Source: Bacteroidales bacterium
GTDB taxonomy: Bacteria; Bacteroidota; Bacteroidia; Bacteroidales; UBA7960
DNA length: 56,243 nt
Direction of reading: 5' to 3'
NCBI GenBank assembly: GCA_019429055.1
Contig: JAHYJP010000004.1
Location: forward strand, 1-56,243
Part shown: piece by piece, positions 33,581 through 42,491 of the stretch
Numbering within the stretch: position 1 is the stretch's first letter
How the letters are laid out: each line of letters begins with the position of its first letter
The notes under the pieces: generated by a model
What the model saw: only the letters and a program-made list of their open reading frames with translations
Told to the model about the DNA's origin: nothing
Databases searched by the model: none
Made by a program: the position numbers and the translations under genes

Positions 33581-35932
33581 ATGAGAAATTCCGCTCCACT
33601 CCTCATATTAGCCCTTCTGGTTTCGTTTTTATCACAATCGCAGAATATTGAATCTCTGGCAGATAAAACTGAAAGATACCTTGAAAGATACCCTCAGCAA
33701 AAGGTCTATTTACATCTTGATAAGGATGAATATTTTACAGGCGATAATATCTGGTTTAAAGCCTACGTTATCAACGCTCATAACCACCTGCCCGATACTG
33801 CTGAAACCACCCTTTTTACTGAATTATTCGATACCAAAGGACTCTTGGTGAAAAAGGAAATTATTCGTCTTGAAAGAGGCAATGGCAAAGGTGACTTTTC
33901 ACTTCCTGATTCAATTGCTGAAGGCAATTATCTGATAAGAGCCTATACTCCCTGGATGTTAAATTTTGATGAAAGTTATATTTATAGCAGGAATATTTTT
34001 GTACAGAATCCCGAATCTAAAAATTACATAAACCGACGCACAAGAAGTGAAAACAGAAGGTTTAACAGGGAACTGGAAAATATGAGAGAGGAGTATAGTT
34101 TTGAAATTTTTTCTGAGTCAGGCAATCTGGTTTACGGGCTCAAAAACAGAATTGCCTATCATGCAAGTAACTCACTTGGAGAAGGAATAGTTGTTGATGC
34201 AAAACTGATAAATTCTGCAGGTACAGTGTCAGCAACTCATGAATCGGTAAACGGATTAAAGGGCAAAGGGGTTTTTGAATTTGTTCCTGAACGCGATGAA
34301 AGATATTCAATAGTAGTGGATTATCCCAAAGGAAGAAACAGGAGTTATCCGGTACGAAATATCAGCAATGAGGGATATGTGCTCAGGGTAGATGAAACGG
34401 ATGATGTGTTCCGGATATCTGTAAATAATAATGTTCCGGGCAGCGATAAAATTTATATGGTATTGCACACCAGGGGAATTATTCATAAGTTCACCACTTT
34501 CGATGATAAAAACTACAGTTTTGATATGAATAAGAGTGAATTGCCTCAAGGCATTTCAGTGGTAAGCCTGTTTGACTCAAACGCCAAAGTAATTTCCGAG
34601 AGGTTATTTTTCAACTTTGCGGGATATGAAAACGATCTTTCTTTGACTACCGTCTCAGGACCAAACAGAATTATTGAAATTCAAATAAATTCACCTTATC
34701 ATCTTTCTGATACTTCATCTTTTTCCATTTCTGTTACCGGAGCCGGACCTGAGTTTCGTTCTGAATCCAAAGAAAATATATTATCAGGATTGTACCTAAC
34801 ATCTGACTTAACAGGAATTACGGAAAATCCCGCATGGTATTTCCGGGAGATTGATAGCAAACGAAAAGCAATGGATCTTCTGATGCTTACGTCTTCCTGG
34901 GAAAGAATTCAGTTTGACAAAATCCTTAATGAAGAATATCCAGGAATTACTTTCCGGCGGCTGGACGGTTTTCCGCTATTTGGTAATATAGAGCCCACTG
35001 AAGAATCAAAAGAATTTGACCGTTACAGTTTTGAGCTTACCCTTCAGGTTGATGATGAAATGCTGGTGCGCAGCACCAGGACCAACAGGGTAGGGGATTT
35101 TAAATTTGACAGTTTGAAAGTACATGGCGAATTCAATGCAAGGATCACAATTCTTGGGCTTCAGAGCAGTAAACCCGGCTATATTGAGCTGTTCCCCGAA
35201 AAGTTGGATGGTTCTGAATTGGGAATTAATCTTAATTTCAAAGAGCTCCTGCAAAACAGGGGGAGTAACTGGGTGAGAATTCCAACCGAACTAAGAAGAC
35301 CCACGGACCGACGCAGGAAAATACGTGATAATCTCCCCTATCATTACGGATCGGCCGATCAGGTCATTTATCTCCGGGAAAATGATGAGCGTTACAGGAG
35401 TATGCGCGATGTTCTTTCAACCCGGGTTTCAGGGCTGTCCATAGAAGGAAATTCTATTATCATGAGAGGCCCCAGCAGTTTGATAATGAGCAATCAACCG
35501 CTTTTGCTTGTGGATGGTCAGCGTTACAACAGCTTTCAGTTTCTTAACCTTTCTCCGGTTGAGATCTCTCATGTGGAGGTTTTTAAGGGTACCAGTGCAT
35601 CCATATTTGGCATCAGAGGTGCCAATGGTGCCATTGTAGCCCACACCCGCAGAAGCAGTATTCAGCAGGAACTGATCTTTGAATATATAATCAGTGGTTA
35701 TTATTTCCCAAAAGATTTTTCAGAAGCAAAGGAAGCAGGAGTCGATAATATCAGCAAGTACGAAAATTACCGGCATACCATTTACTGGAACGCTTACCCT
35801 GAACTTGATGAAAACGGAAGAAAAACAATCAGTATTCAGGCCCCGGAGGGTGTAAAGGTTGTTGATATTATACTTGAAGGCGTTGACCAGATGGGCAGGA
35901 TCTTTCATCGCCACTCTCAACTTGAACTGTAA
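33581..35932 (+). CDS. Secreted MG2-like protein with a TonB-plug domain and no barrel
   Basis: The 783-residue protein has a signal peptide (1-20), an MG2-like macroglobulin domain beginning KVYLHLDKDEYFTGDNIWFKAY (about 41-62), a long beta-rich middle, and a C-terminal TonB-receptor plug. The plug reads DVLSTRVSGLSIEGNSIIMR, then QPLLLVDGQRYN, VEVFKGTSASIFGIRGANGAI (about 610-690). A true TonB receptor would go on with about 500 residues of beta barrel; this ends about 90 residues later, so it is a free plug protein of a kind common in Bacteroidota. It may bind a TonB system or help another receptor, but its role is unknown. It converges with the LuxC gene nine bases away. Confidence 0.85.
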   Translation: MRNSAPLLILALLVSFLSQSQNIESLADKTERYLERYPQQKVYLHLDKDEYFTGDNIWFKAYVINAHNHLPDTAETTLFTELFDTKGLLVKKEIIRLERGNGKGDFSLPDSIAEGNYLIRAYTPWMLNFDESYIYSRNIFVQNPESKNYINRRTRSENRRFNRELENMREEYSFEIFSESGNLVYGLKNRIAYHASNSLGEGIVVDAKLINSAGTVSATHESVNGLKGKGVFEFVPERDERYSIVVDYPKGRNRSYPVRNISNEGYVLRVDETDDVFRISVNNNVPGSDKIYMVLHTRGIIHKFTTFDDKNYSFDMNKSELPQGISVVSLFDSNAKVISERLFFNFAGYENDLSLTTVSGPNRIIEIQINSPYHLSDTSSFSISVTGAGPEFRSESKENILSGLYLTSDLTGITENPAWYFREIDSKRKAMDLLMLTSSWERIQFDKILNEEYPGITFRRLDGFPLFGNIEPTEESKEFDRYSFELTLQVDDEMLVRSTRTNRVGDFKFDSLKVHGEFNARITILGLQSSKPGYIELFPEKLDGSELGINLNFKELLQNRGSNWVRIPTELRRPTDRRRKIRDNLPYHYGSADQVIYLRENDERYRSMRDVLSTRVSGLSIEGNSIIMRGPSSLIMSNQPLLLVDGQRYNSFQFLNLSPVEISHVEVFKGTSASIFGIRGANGAIVAHTRRSSIQQELIFEYIISGYYFPKDFSEAKEAGVDNISKYENYRHTIYWNAYPELDENGRKTISIQAPEGVKVVDIILEGVDQMGRIFHRHSQLEL

Positions 35933-35941
35933 ATGCAGGAA

Positions 35942-37018
35942 TTATTTCCTGGCATTAAGTTCCAGCAAAAATTTTAAAGTATCAATTCCATCGGCATAAT
36001 CTGAAGGTCCGGGGTTTTGAGCATCGCCTGTATTAACTTTCTCTGCTCCTTTCAACTGCAAACCCTGGCGGGCAACAACACATTGAATATTTTCCTTTTG
36101 CTGCACAATAAAATCCTGAACATCCGCCATTGATTTATACCTGTAGTAATGTAAAACGGCAAGGGGTGATCTCAAAGAAATATCTTCCTTTAGCAAAACA
36201 AACCCTGTATCAAGGTGGTTGGTCCTGTTTACAAGAAAGATCGCTTTCTGATATTCATAATTATTGTAAAACTTATGATGGTTTTTGAGATGTTCCCACT
36301 TGCTGAAACTATCAAGCAGCAACTCTGGTTCATAACCATCAGGAATGAAAATCAGCGAAACGCTTCTGCATCCCATTCCATAAAACATGAAAATATCATT
36401 GGAAAGTGCTTCCTGTTCCCCGGGAGTTTCATACCCGTCAAGAATGGCAATGCTGTTTCTGTTTCTTCTTATGATGTGAGGGTATTTTCCAAAATAATAT
36501 TCAAAATAACGTGAAGTATTATTGCTTCCGGTGGCTATTACGGCATCGAAATCGCTGATTCTCTCATCTGTAAATTCAATCATGGTTGAAAAACCCTGCT
36601 CGATTTCCGTCAGGAGAGATGCAATTTTTACAGGAAGCTCATTGTCCTGACCCGATAATTTGCCAAGAAAATGATTTCCTGAAACAAGAACACACATAAA
36701 ATCGTGAAATCCTACTCCAGGAATGTTGCCGGCCATAACAACGGCAACTTTTGAAGGGTTTGGATGATCCTGAATGGTATAATCCTTCAGCCATTTTCGC
36801 ATCTTGTTTTCCTCCAGCATCACTGAAAGTCCTGTAATGGCATTTTTTACATTTTCTGCAGTAAACCAGGGGTTTCTGTGAGGGCTTTCCAGGATTTCAT
36901 GAAAAAGGGCCTGGCCTGCAGGGCTGAGTTGGTCAGGACTGCCGGCAAGAGCTATTCTATTCAGTTGCTTTCCCAGTTCAATAAAAGCATCAATCCGTTT
37001 TTTAAAATCAGGCATCAT
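35942..37018 (-). CDS. LuxC-type acyl-CoA reductase
   Basis: The 358-residue protein belongs to the LuxC family, which reduces fatty acyl-CoA to aldehyde with NADPH. It has VAVVMAGNIPGVGFHDFM (91-108), the cofactor-fold start, and FDAVIATGSNNTSRYFEYYF. The acyl-binding cysteine is C217 in FYGMGCRSVSLIF. LuxC is best known in bioluminescence, but no luxA, luxB, luxD or luxE is in sight, so a general role in fatty aldehyde or lipid metabolism is likelier. It diverges from a secreted unknown; the two -7 elements (37057-37064 and 37077-37084) lie between them. Confidence 0.9.
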   Translation of the reverse strand: MMPDFKKRIDAFIELGKQLNRIALAGSPDQLSPAGQALFHEILESPHRNPWFTAENVKNAITGLSVMLEENKMRKWLKDYTIQDHPNPSKVAVVMAGNIPGVGFHDFMCVLVSGNHFLGKLSGQDNELPVKIASLLTEIEQGFSTMIEFTDERISDFDAVIATGSNNTSRYFEYYFGKYPHIIRRNRNSIAILDGYETPGEQEALSNDIFMFYGMGCRSVSLIFIPDGYEPELLLDSFSKWEHLKNHHKFYNNYEYQKAIFLVNRTNHLDTGFVLLKEDISLRSPLAVLHYYRYKSMADVQDFIVQQKENIQCVVARQGLQLKGAEKVNTGDAQNPGPSDYADGIDTLKFLLELNARK

Positions 37019-37056
37019 AAGTGATTGTGAAGGATTCTACCAATGATTTAGATAAT

Positions 37057-37064
37057 TATCTTTG
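37057..37064 (+). promoter_or_regulatory. Putative -7 element (TATCTTTG) of the secreted unknown gene
   Basis: TATCTTTG matches TAnnTTTG and lies 83 bases before the ATG at 37147. It falls inside the longer reading frame that begins at 37021, which argues for the later start. Confidence 0.5.
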
Positions 37065-37076
37065 CAATAACTCATA

Positions 37077-37084
37077 CAAAGTTA
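37077..37084 (-). promoter_or_regulatory. Putative -7 element (TAACTTTG) of the LuxC gene
   Basis: On the reverse strand TAACTTTG matches TAnnTTTG, 59 bases before the LuxC start. A matching TTTG at -33 is not seen. Confidence 0.45.
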
Positions 37085-37146
37085 AGTTTTACATTGAAAC
37101 CGGAATGTACCGGCATGATTTAAGAAACCCAATTAATCAATTATTT

Positions 37147-38049
37147 ATGCTTCGGTTTGTCTCTTTAATTTATGGCTTTCTGTTGATTTTTCTGCCGTTT
37201 TATGCAATTACACAAACAGATTTCAGGGTACATGAAGACAGTCTGAAAATACTTTCTCGGCAATTACCTGTTCTTGAAGAAGATGAGCAGAGAAAGGCTG
37301 CCAATCAAAAGTTTCGGGAGTATTTTGAACAGGTGCTTGGAATGGATGGATCATTTCATTATAGTTTTGATTCACTTACTACCGTATCCATGCTTAGATC
37401 GCCTGACGGACGTTTCAGGATCATCAGCTGGTATATGCCTTTACGCGGTGACAATTTTGAGTATTTCGGGTTTTTTCAAACTGCCGAAAGTGTAAACGGG
37501 GTTGGTACATTAATTCCTTTGACCGATACGGGAATCAGGAACGAGGAGCCTCGTTTTATTTCACTGGATCATGAACAGTGGTATGGTGCTTACTATTCTG
37601 ATATGATTCATCACCGGCATAATCAAAAGGATTTGTATACTTTGCTGGGGTGGAGAGGAGATAACCCTTTGACCCGTAAACGTATCATTGAGTCTTTGAC
37701 CATAAATGATCAAGGAATGCCTGTATTCGGAAACCAGATTTTTCAGTATGGCGAAAATAAAAACTATCGCATAATTTTTGAATATTCGGCCAAAGTCTCT
37801 ATGATTATCCGTTTTGATGACTATATTTTTGATGGGAGTCGTCATTCTGAAAGAATCATAGTTTTTGATCGTATGGCCCCAACACACAGCTTCCTGGAAG
37901 GACATTACCAGTTTTATGTTCCGGAGATGAATATCTTTGATGCATTCAGATTTGTAAATGGCAAGTGGGTTTTTGTTGAAGATATTGACATAAGAAATCC
38001 TCGCCGAAGACCACCACCCCGGCCTGTTCCGCCGGAACCGCAGCAATAA
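37147..38049 (+). CDS. Secreted protein of unknown function
   Basis: From ATG 37147 the product is 300 residues. It starts with a signal peptide (MLRFVSLIYGFLLIFLPFYA then ITQT). The longer frame from 37021 would add 42 residues before this leader and would span the -7 element, so the shorter start is preferred. The mature part has no cysteine cluster or known motif; it is mixed alpha/beta, with a repeated WY/F pattern (ISWYMPLRGDNFEYFGFF, EQWYGAYYSDMI). The C-terminus ends in a proline- and arginine-rich tail (RRRPPPRPVPPEPQQ), perhaps a periplasm-spanning or binding segment. I do not recognise a family. Confidence 0.75.
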   Translation: MLRFVSLIYGFLLIFLPFYAITQTDFRVHEDSLKILSRQLPVLEEDEQRKAANQKFREYFEQVLGMDGSFHYSFDSLTTVSMLRSPDGRFRIISWYMPLRGDNFEYFGFFQTAESVNGVGTLIPLTDTGIRNEEPRFISLDHEQWYGAYYSDMIHHRHNQKDLYTLLGWRGDNPLTRKRIIESLTINDQGMPVFGNQIFQYGENKNYRIIFEYSAKVSMIIRFDDYIFDGSRHSERIIVFDRMAPTHSFLEGHYQFYVPEMNIFDAFRFVNGKWVFVEDIDIRNPRRRPPPRPVPPEPQQ

Positions 38050-38449
38050 TAAGTGTTGCCGGTGCATTTTTCTTTTCTGATGATTCCTTTAAAACAATTG
38101 ATTTTATAGGGAAATTGTGGAATTTTGCCGGCGAGAAAAATATTTCCCTGGTTTTTCTTTCTACATTCTGATAAATTTCCCAAATTTGCCTGATAATTGC
38201 AAAAAATTAAACAGTATTTTTTTTGTTCGGCTGTTAAATTTTCAGAAAATTGAATAATTTTGTTTCATATTGTAATTTTTTTCAGCTAAGGAAATATTGA
38301 TAAGTTTGTTTCGAGAATTTCACCCTTAAATGAAATTATAAATAATTCTTAAATCAAATTATATTTCAAAGTATTCGTTCTGGTTTTATGGAACAGGAGT
38401 AAATCAAAACGGATACTAAAATGATATTAACAAATAAAATATTTAACAC
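38050..38449 (+). other. Gene-free leader region before serC
   Basis: This 400-base AT-rich gap has no credible coding frame. It holds two forward -7-like elements, TAATTTTG (38255-38262) and TAAGTTTG (38301-38308). The second has TTTT at -33 with a 19-base spacer and is the better serC promoter candidate. That leaves an untranslated leader of roughly 130 bases, in which I found no riboswitch I recognise. Confidence 0.55.
38278..38308 (+). promoter_or_regulatory. Putative promoter of serC (TTTT-N19-TAAGTTTG)
   Basis: The -7 element TAAGTTTG (38301-38308) is consensus; the -33 element TTTT (38278-38281) has one mismatch. Spacing is 19. Confidence 0.45.
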
Positions 38450-39523
38450 ATGAAAAAGCATAATTTTAGCGCCGGTCCGTCAATACTGGCAAAGGAAGTG
38501 ATTGAGAACACGGCAAAAGCTGTTATGGATCTCAATGGAATCGGATTATCGGTTATGGAGATTTCTCACCGTGGCAAAGATTTTCAGGCTGTTATGGATG
38601 AAACGGTAGCCCTTTTCAAGGAATTGCTTGATATACCTGAAGGTTACCAGGTTCTTTTCCTGGGCGGTGGAGCCAGCATGCAATTTTGCATGGTACCCTA
38701 CAACCTCCTCAACAAAAAGGCTGCATACCTTGAAACCGGCGTGTGGGCAAAGAAAGCTGCAAAGGAAGGTAAGTTTTTCGGACAAGTTGACATTGTTGCT
38801 TCCAGTGCCGACAAAAATTTCAGCTATATCCCCAAAGGATATACCATTCCTGAAGATGCTGACTATTTTCACATAACGACCAATAATACCATTTATGGTA
38901 CTGAAATTAAGGAAGATATTGATTCTCCTGTTCCTTTGGTTGCCGATATGTCATCGGATATTTTCAGCCGCCCCGTTGATGTTTCCAAATATGCGCTTAT
39001 TTATGGAGGCGCGCAAAAAAATCTCGGACCCGCAGGTGCAACTTTTGTAATTGTTCGTGAAGATATCCTGGGCAAGGTCGAAAGACCCATTCCCACCATG
39101 CTGAATTACCAAACGCATATCGATAATGGTTCTATGTTTAATACACCTCCCTGTTTGCCCATTTATACCATTATGGAAACTCTTCGCTGGTTAAAGAAAC
39201 TGGGTGGAGTAAAGAAAATGCAGGAAATTAATGAAGCCAAGGCAAGATTGCTGTATGATGAAATTGACCGTAACGAACTTTTCGTGGGTACTGCTGAAAA
39301 GGAATCACGTTCATTGATGAACATCTGTTTTGTAATGAACGAGCGATACAAAGAGCTTGAGCAGGAATTCCTTTCATTTGCTTCATCATTGGGAATGGTT
39401 GGTTTGAAAGGACACCGTTCAGTGGGTGGTTTCCGTGCATCAACATATAATGCTCTGCCCATGGAAAGTGTTAAGGCACTGGTAGAAGCCATGCAGGAAT
39501 TTGAAAGAACGTATAAAAAGTAG
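38450..39523 (+). CDS. serC: Phosphoserine aminotransferase
   Basis: The 357-residue PLP enzyme makes 3-phosphoserine from 3-phosphohydroxypyruvate and glutamate, the second step of serine biosynthesis. It begins [10 protein letters not shown] and has the PLP lysine K190 in [20 protein letters not shown] (72-79) and the C-terminal [15 protein letters not shown], which binds the substrate carboxylate and phosphate, are also present. Length is normal. serA follows 138 bases later, with a strong hairpin between, so the two are likely one operon with differential expression. A DUF1015 gene completes the cluster. Confidence 0.96.
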   Translation: MKKHNFSAGPSILAKEVIENTAKAVMDLNGIGLSVMEISHRGKDFQAVMDETVALFKELLDIPEGYQVLFLGGGASMQFCMVPYNLLNKKAAYLETGVWAKKAAKEGKFFGQVDIVASSADKNFSYIPKGYTIPEDADYFHITTNNTIYGTEIKEDIDSPVPLVADMSSDIFSRPVDVSKYALIYGGAQKNLGPAGATFVIVREDILGKVERPIPTMLNYQTHIDNGSMFNTPPCLPIYTIMETLRWLKKLGGVKKMQEINEAKARLLYDEIDRNELFVGTAEKESRSLMNICFVMNERYKELEQEFLSFASSLGMVGLKGHRSVGGFRASTYNALPMESVKALVEAMQEFERTYKK

Positions 39524-39597
39524 TAGTAGTGTTTTGCCGGAGTAATTTCGCAATTTTGAACTGATCTTAGCAAATTTCGATTATAAAATACAGTAAA

Positions 39598-39632
39598 TGG
39601 CCATAATACCGGAAATACCGGTATTATGGCTA
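39598..39632 (+). promoter_or_regulatory. Perfect long hairpin between serC and serA
   Basis: CCATAATACCGG (39601-39612) and CCGGTATTATGG (39618-39629) form a perfect 12-base stem around AAATA, extended by three further pairs (one G-U). No run of T follows, so it is not a normal terminator. It sits 30 bases before the serA start and could be an operator, an RNA-processing or stability element, or an attenuator. Confidence 0.6.
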
Positions 39633-39661
39633 AGGTTTATTCACCCTTAAATCTGAAACCT

Positions 39662-40582
39662 ATGAAAAAAATATTAGTTGCAACCGAGAAACCTTTTGCA
39701 GCAGTGGCGGCTGAAGGTATCAAAAAAGTATTCGCAGAAGCAGGCTACGAAGTGGTTATGCTCGAAAAATACACCGAAACAGCTGATTTTCTGAAAGCTG
39801 TTGCTGATGTTGACGGTTTGATCATTCGCAGTGATAATGTTTCAGCCGAAGTAGTAAATGCTGCTCAAAACCTTAAAATAGTTGTAAGGGCGGGAGCCGG
39901 TTACGATAACATTGATCTGGATGCCTGTACTCAAAAAGGAGTTGTTGCCATGAATACTCCGGGACAGAACTCCAATGCAGTTGCCGAGCTGGCCATTGGC
40001 CTGATGCTTTATAATATCAGAAAGAGATTCGATGGCAGTTCCGGTACAGAGCTGCGCGATAAAAAAATCGGAATTCATGCCTATGGAAATGTAGGCAGAT
40101 ATGTTGCAGCCATAGCAAAGGGTTTTGGTATGAACGTGTATGCTCATGACCCGTTTGTAAAAAAGGAAGATATTGAAAAGGATGGTGTAACTCCCGTTTT
40201 CTCGGTATCAGAACTTTATAAAACATGCCAGTATATTTCATTGCATATACCAGCCAACGATAAAACAAAAAAATCAATCAATTACGAATTGCTTAAAAGC
40301 ATGCCCAAAGGTGGTACCCTGGTAAATACTGCACGTAAAGAAGTGATTGATGAGGAAGGTTTACTCAAGGTTATGCAAGAAAGAACCGATTTCTGCTACC
40401 TTTCGGATCTGGCTCCGGACTGTAAGGATGAAATGCTCGAAAAATATGCAGGAAGGGTTGTATTTACTGCTAAAAAGATGGGTGCCCAAACATCGGAAGC
40501 CAATATCAATGCAGGACTGGCTGCTGCGCGACAAATCGTTAAGTTCTTTGAGAAAGGAGACAAAACATTCCAGGTGAATTAA
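39662..40582 (+). CDS. serA: D-3-phosphoglycerate dehydrogenase, lysine-type
   Basis: From ATG 39662 (MKKILVATEKPF) the protein has 306 residues and no ACT domain. It oxidises 3-phosphoglycerate, the first step of serine synthesis. A start 12 codons earlier (39626) would lie inside the hairpin and is unlikely. Family motifs are VRAGAGYDNIDLDAC, NAVAELAIGLM, the NAD loop AYGNVGRYVA and NTARKEVIDEEGL. Where most SerA have the catalytic histidine (PHIG), this has TAKKMGAQT, the lysine form known in Bacteroides and Entamoeba (type IIIK). The active site is therefore unusual but consistent with a known subgroup. Confidence 0.93.
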   Translation: MKKILVATEKPFAAVAAEGIKKVFAEAGYEVVMLEKYTETADFLKAVADVDGLIIRSDNVSAEVVNAAQNLKIVVRAGAGYDNIDLDACTQKGVVAMNTPGQNSNAVAELAIGLMLYNIRKRFDGSSGTELRDKKIGIHAYGNVGRYVAAIAKGFGMNVYAHDPFVKKEDIEKDGVTPVFSVSELYKTCQYISLHIPANDKTKKSINYELLKSMPKGGTLVNTARKEVIDEEGLLKVMQERTDFCYLSDLAPDCKDEMLEKYAGRVVFTAKKMGAQTSEANINAGLAAARQIVKFFEKGDKTFQVN

Positions 40583-40625
40583 AAAAAACGGATTGATCAT
40601 TTACTAAAACTTAAAATAACGATTC

Positions 40626-41876
40626 ATGGCAATTTTAAAACCTTTCAGGGGATTAAGGCCCCCAAAAAATATTGTTAAAGATTTGGCTTCAAGGCCCTAT
40701 GATGTACTCAATTCAAAAGAAGCCCGTGTTGAAGCAGAAGGAAATCCTCACAGTTTTCTCAGGGTCGTAAAGCCCGAGATTGAACTTCCCGAAGATACCA
40801 ACCTGTATTCTCAACAGGTGTATGATAAGGCTCTTGAAAACTTTAAAAAGTTTCAGGAAAAGGGATGGCTCAAACAGGATGAAACGACCAACTACTACAT
40901 TTATGCCCAAACCTGGGGAGAAAAGATACAATATGGTATCGTAGGTTGCGCCGGTGTTGAAGACTATCTGAACGACAGGATTAAAAAGCATGAACTTACC
41001 CGTCCTGACAAGGAAGAAGACCGCATGAAGCATGTTCGTGTAGTTAATGCCAATGCTGAGCCCGTATTTTTCTCCTATCCTGCAGTTGCAGAAATAGATG
41101 GGATAGTGGCAGATATTACAGGGAACACACTTCCTGAATATGACTTTATGGCCGATGATGGCTTTGGCCACAAATTCTGGGTAATAGAGAACAGGGAAAC
41201 TGTCGAAAGGCTGGAGAAACTATTTGCCAAAGTTCCTGCTTTTTATGTAGCTGACGGTCACCATCGTACGGCAGCTGCAGCACTTGTGGGTAATGAAAAA
41301 AAGCAACAGAATCCCAATCACACGGGTAAGGAAGAGTATAATTTCTTTATGGCAGTTTTGTTTCCTGATAATCAGCTTACCATTATAGATTACAACCGTG
41401 CAGTAAAGGATCTTAATGGACTTTCCAAAGATGAGTTTCTGGGAAAACTGACACGAATCTTTGATGTTAAAGAAAAAGGTTCAGATGAATACAAGCCCGA
41501 CAGACTTCACAACTTTAGTATGTACCTGGATGGGAAATGGTACGAACTGGATGCAAAAAAGGATACCTATGATGACAATGATCCCATTGGTGTTCTGGAT
41601 GTAACCATACTCTCAAAACATGTACTGGATGATATTCTCGGTATTAAGAACCTCCGGACAGATAAAAGAATTGACTTTGTAGGAGGTATCCGCGGATTGG
41701 GTGAGTTGAAAAAAAGAGTTGACAGTGGTGAAATGGAAGTGGCTTTTGCACTTTATCCTGTTACCATGAAGCAGCTTATTGACATTGCAGATACCGGTAA
41801 TATCATGCCACCCAAAACTACCTGGTTTGAACCCAAACTTCGCAGCGGACTGGTTGTGCATAGTCTTGAAGATTGA
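40626..41876 (+). CDS. DUF1015 family protein, linked to serine biosynthesis genes
   Basis: The 416-residue protein matches DUF1015 over its full length. It begins AILKPFRGLRPP and has RIKKHELTRPDKEEDRM (about 118-134), FYVADGHHRTAAAA (about 209-222) and the ending SGLVVHSL. The polar ADGHHRT motif resembles the ParB/sulfiredoxin-like phosphotransferase folds. Its function is not firmly known; the serA-DUF1015 link suggests a step in serine or phosphoserine metabolism, perhaps instead of a serB phosphatase, which is absent here. It begins 43 bases after serA and is followed by a strong terminator, so it ends the operon. Confidence 0.88.
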   Translation: MAILKPFRGLRPPKNIVKDLASRPYDVLNSKEARVEAEGNPHSFLRVVKPEIELPEDTNLYSQQVYDKALENFKKFQEKGWLKQDETTNYYIYAQTWGEKIQYGIVGCAGVEDYLNDRIKKHELTRPDKEEDRMKHVRVVNANAEPVFFSYPAVAEIDGIVADITGNTLPEYDFMADDGFGHKFWVIENRETVERLEKLFAKVPAFYVADGHHRTAAAALVGNEKKQQNPNHTGKEEYNFFMAVLFPDNQLTIIDYNRAVKDLNGLSKDEFLGKLTRIFDVKEKGSDEYKPDRLHNFSMYLDGKWYELDAKKDTYDDNDPIGVLDVTILSKHVLDDILGIKNLRTDKRIDFVGGIRGLGELKKRVDSGEMEVAFALYPVTMKQLIDIADTGNIMPPKTTWFEPKLRSGLVVHSLED

Positions 41877-41921
41877 TCAGTTTTTTAAACTGAAATAAAT
41901 CTGACCTTGACTTCAAAGATA

Positions 41922-41969
41922 ACCTTCAGGTGTTTTTTACAGCTGAAAAACATCTGAAGGTCTTTTTTT
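41922..41969 (+). terminator. Intrinsic terminator of the serC-serA-DUF1015 operon
   Basis: A 16-base stem, ACCTTCAGGTGTTTTT with AAAAACATCTGAAGGT (one G-U), is followed by C and seven T. Confidence 0.88.
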
Positions 41970-41988
41970 ACTTAATGATTAAAATTGT

Positions 41989-42019
41989 TTTGGCACTTTC
42001 CATTTTAATTGTAACTTTG
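41989..42019 (+). promoter_or_regulatory. Promoter of the L31 gene (TTTG-N19-TAACTTTG)
   Basis: The -33 TTTG (41989-41992), 19-base spacer and -7 TAACTTTG (42012-42019) are an exact match to the Bacteroidota consensus. The leader to the ATG at 42115 is about 90 bases, long enough for control of the ribosomal gene. Confidence 0.85.
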
Positions 42020-42114
42020 CACTCCTGAAAAAATCAAAAAAATATTTCAGTTTCGATCGTTAACGAAAATAAACAACATATTAATAAACAGGCCTGTTTA
42101 AAAACAATTGAGTA

Positions 42115-42375
42115 ATGAAAAAAGATATCCATCCTTCCAGCTATCGTTTAGTTATTTTTAAGGACATGTCAAACGACTATTCTTTCCTGACACATAGTAC
42201 TGCCAATTCTAAAGAGACTGCTGTTTGGGAAGAAGACGGAAAAGAATACCCACTTATCAAACTTGATATTTCGCACACTTCACACCCGTTCTATACAGGT
42301 AAACAGCAGCTTGTTGACACAGCAGGACGTATTGATAAGTTTAAGTCGAAGTATCAGAATCGCGGTAAAAAATAA
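42115..42375 (+). CDS. rpmE2: 50S ribosomal protein L31, type B
   Basis: The 86-residue protein matches type B L31: it starts MKKDIHPSSYRLVIFKDM, followed by FLTHSTANS, LDISHTSHPFYTGKQ and DTAGRIDKFKSKY. It has no cysteines, so it is the zinc-free form that many bacteria make when zinc is scarce, although in Bacteroidota it is often the main form. It sits on the large ribosomal subunit near the subunit bridge. The gene has its own consensus promoter and a terminator. Confidence 0.96.
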   Translation: MKKDIHPSSYRLVIFKDMSNDYSFLTHSTANSKETAVWEEDGKEYPLIKLDISHTSHPFYTGKQQLVDTAGRIDKFKSKYQNRGKK

Positions 42376-42391
42376 CCGGATAATATAAATC

Positions 42392-42427
42392 AAAAAAAAG
42401 CCCTTTTTATTGAAGGGCTTTTTTTTT
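42392..42427 (+). terminator. Intrinsic terminator after L31
   Basis: AAGCCCTT (42398-42405) pairs with AAGGGCTT (42413-42420), flanked by A and T tracts that extend the stem and give a run of more than seven T. Confidence 0.9.
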
Positions 42428-42491
42428 AAAAAAAATTTCTATCTTTAGACAATTATGTACAAAAGGATTGATTAATCTAAATAAAAGCACA

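Noticed and set aside
35942-37018. Bioluminescence gene cluster
   Set aside because: LuxC-type reductase is present but no luxA, luxB, luxD or luxE is found; the family is widespread in non-luminous Bacteroidota.
37021-37146. Longer N-terminus for the secreted unknown
   Set aside because: It would place 42 residues before a signal peptide and contain a -7 promoter element.
39626-39661. Longer N-terminus for SerA
   Set aside because: The ATG lies in the hairpin and the family start is MKKILVA at 39662.
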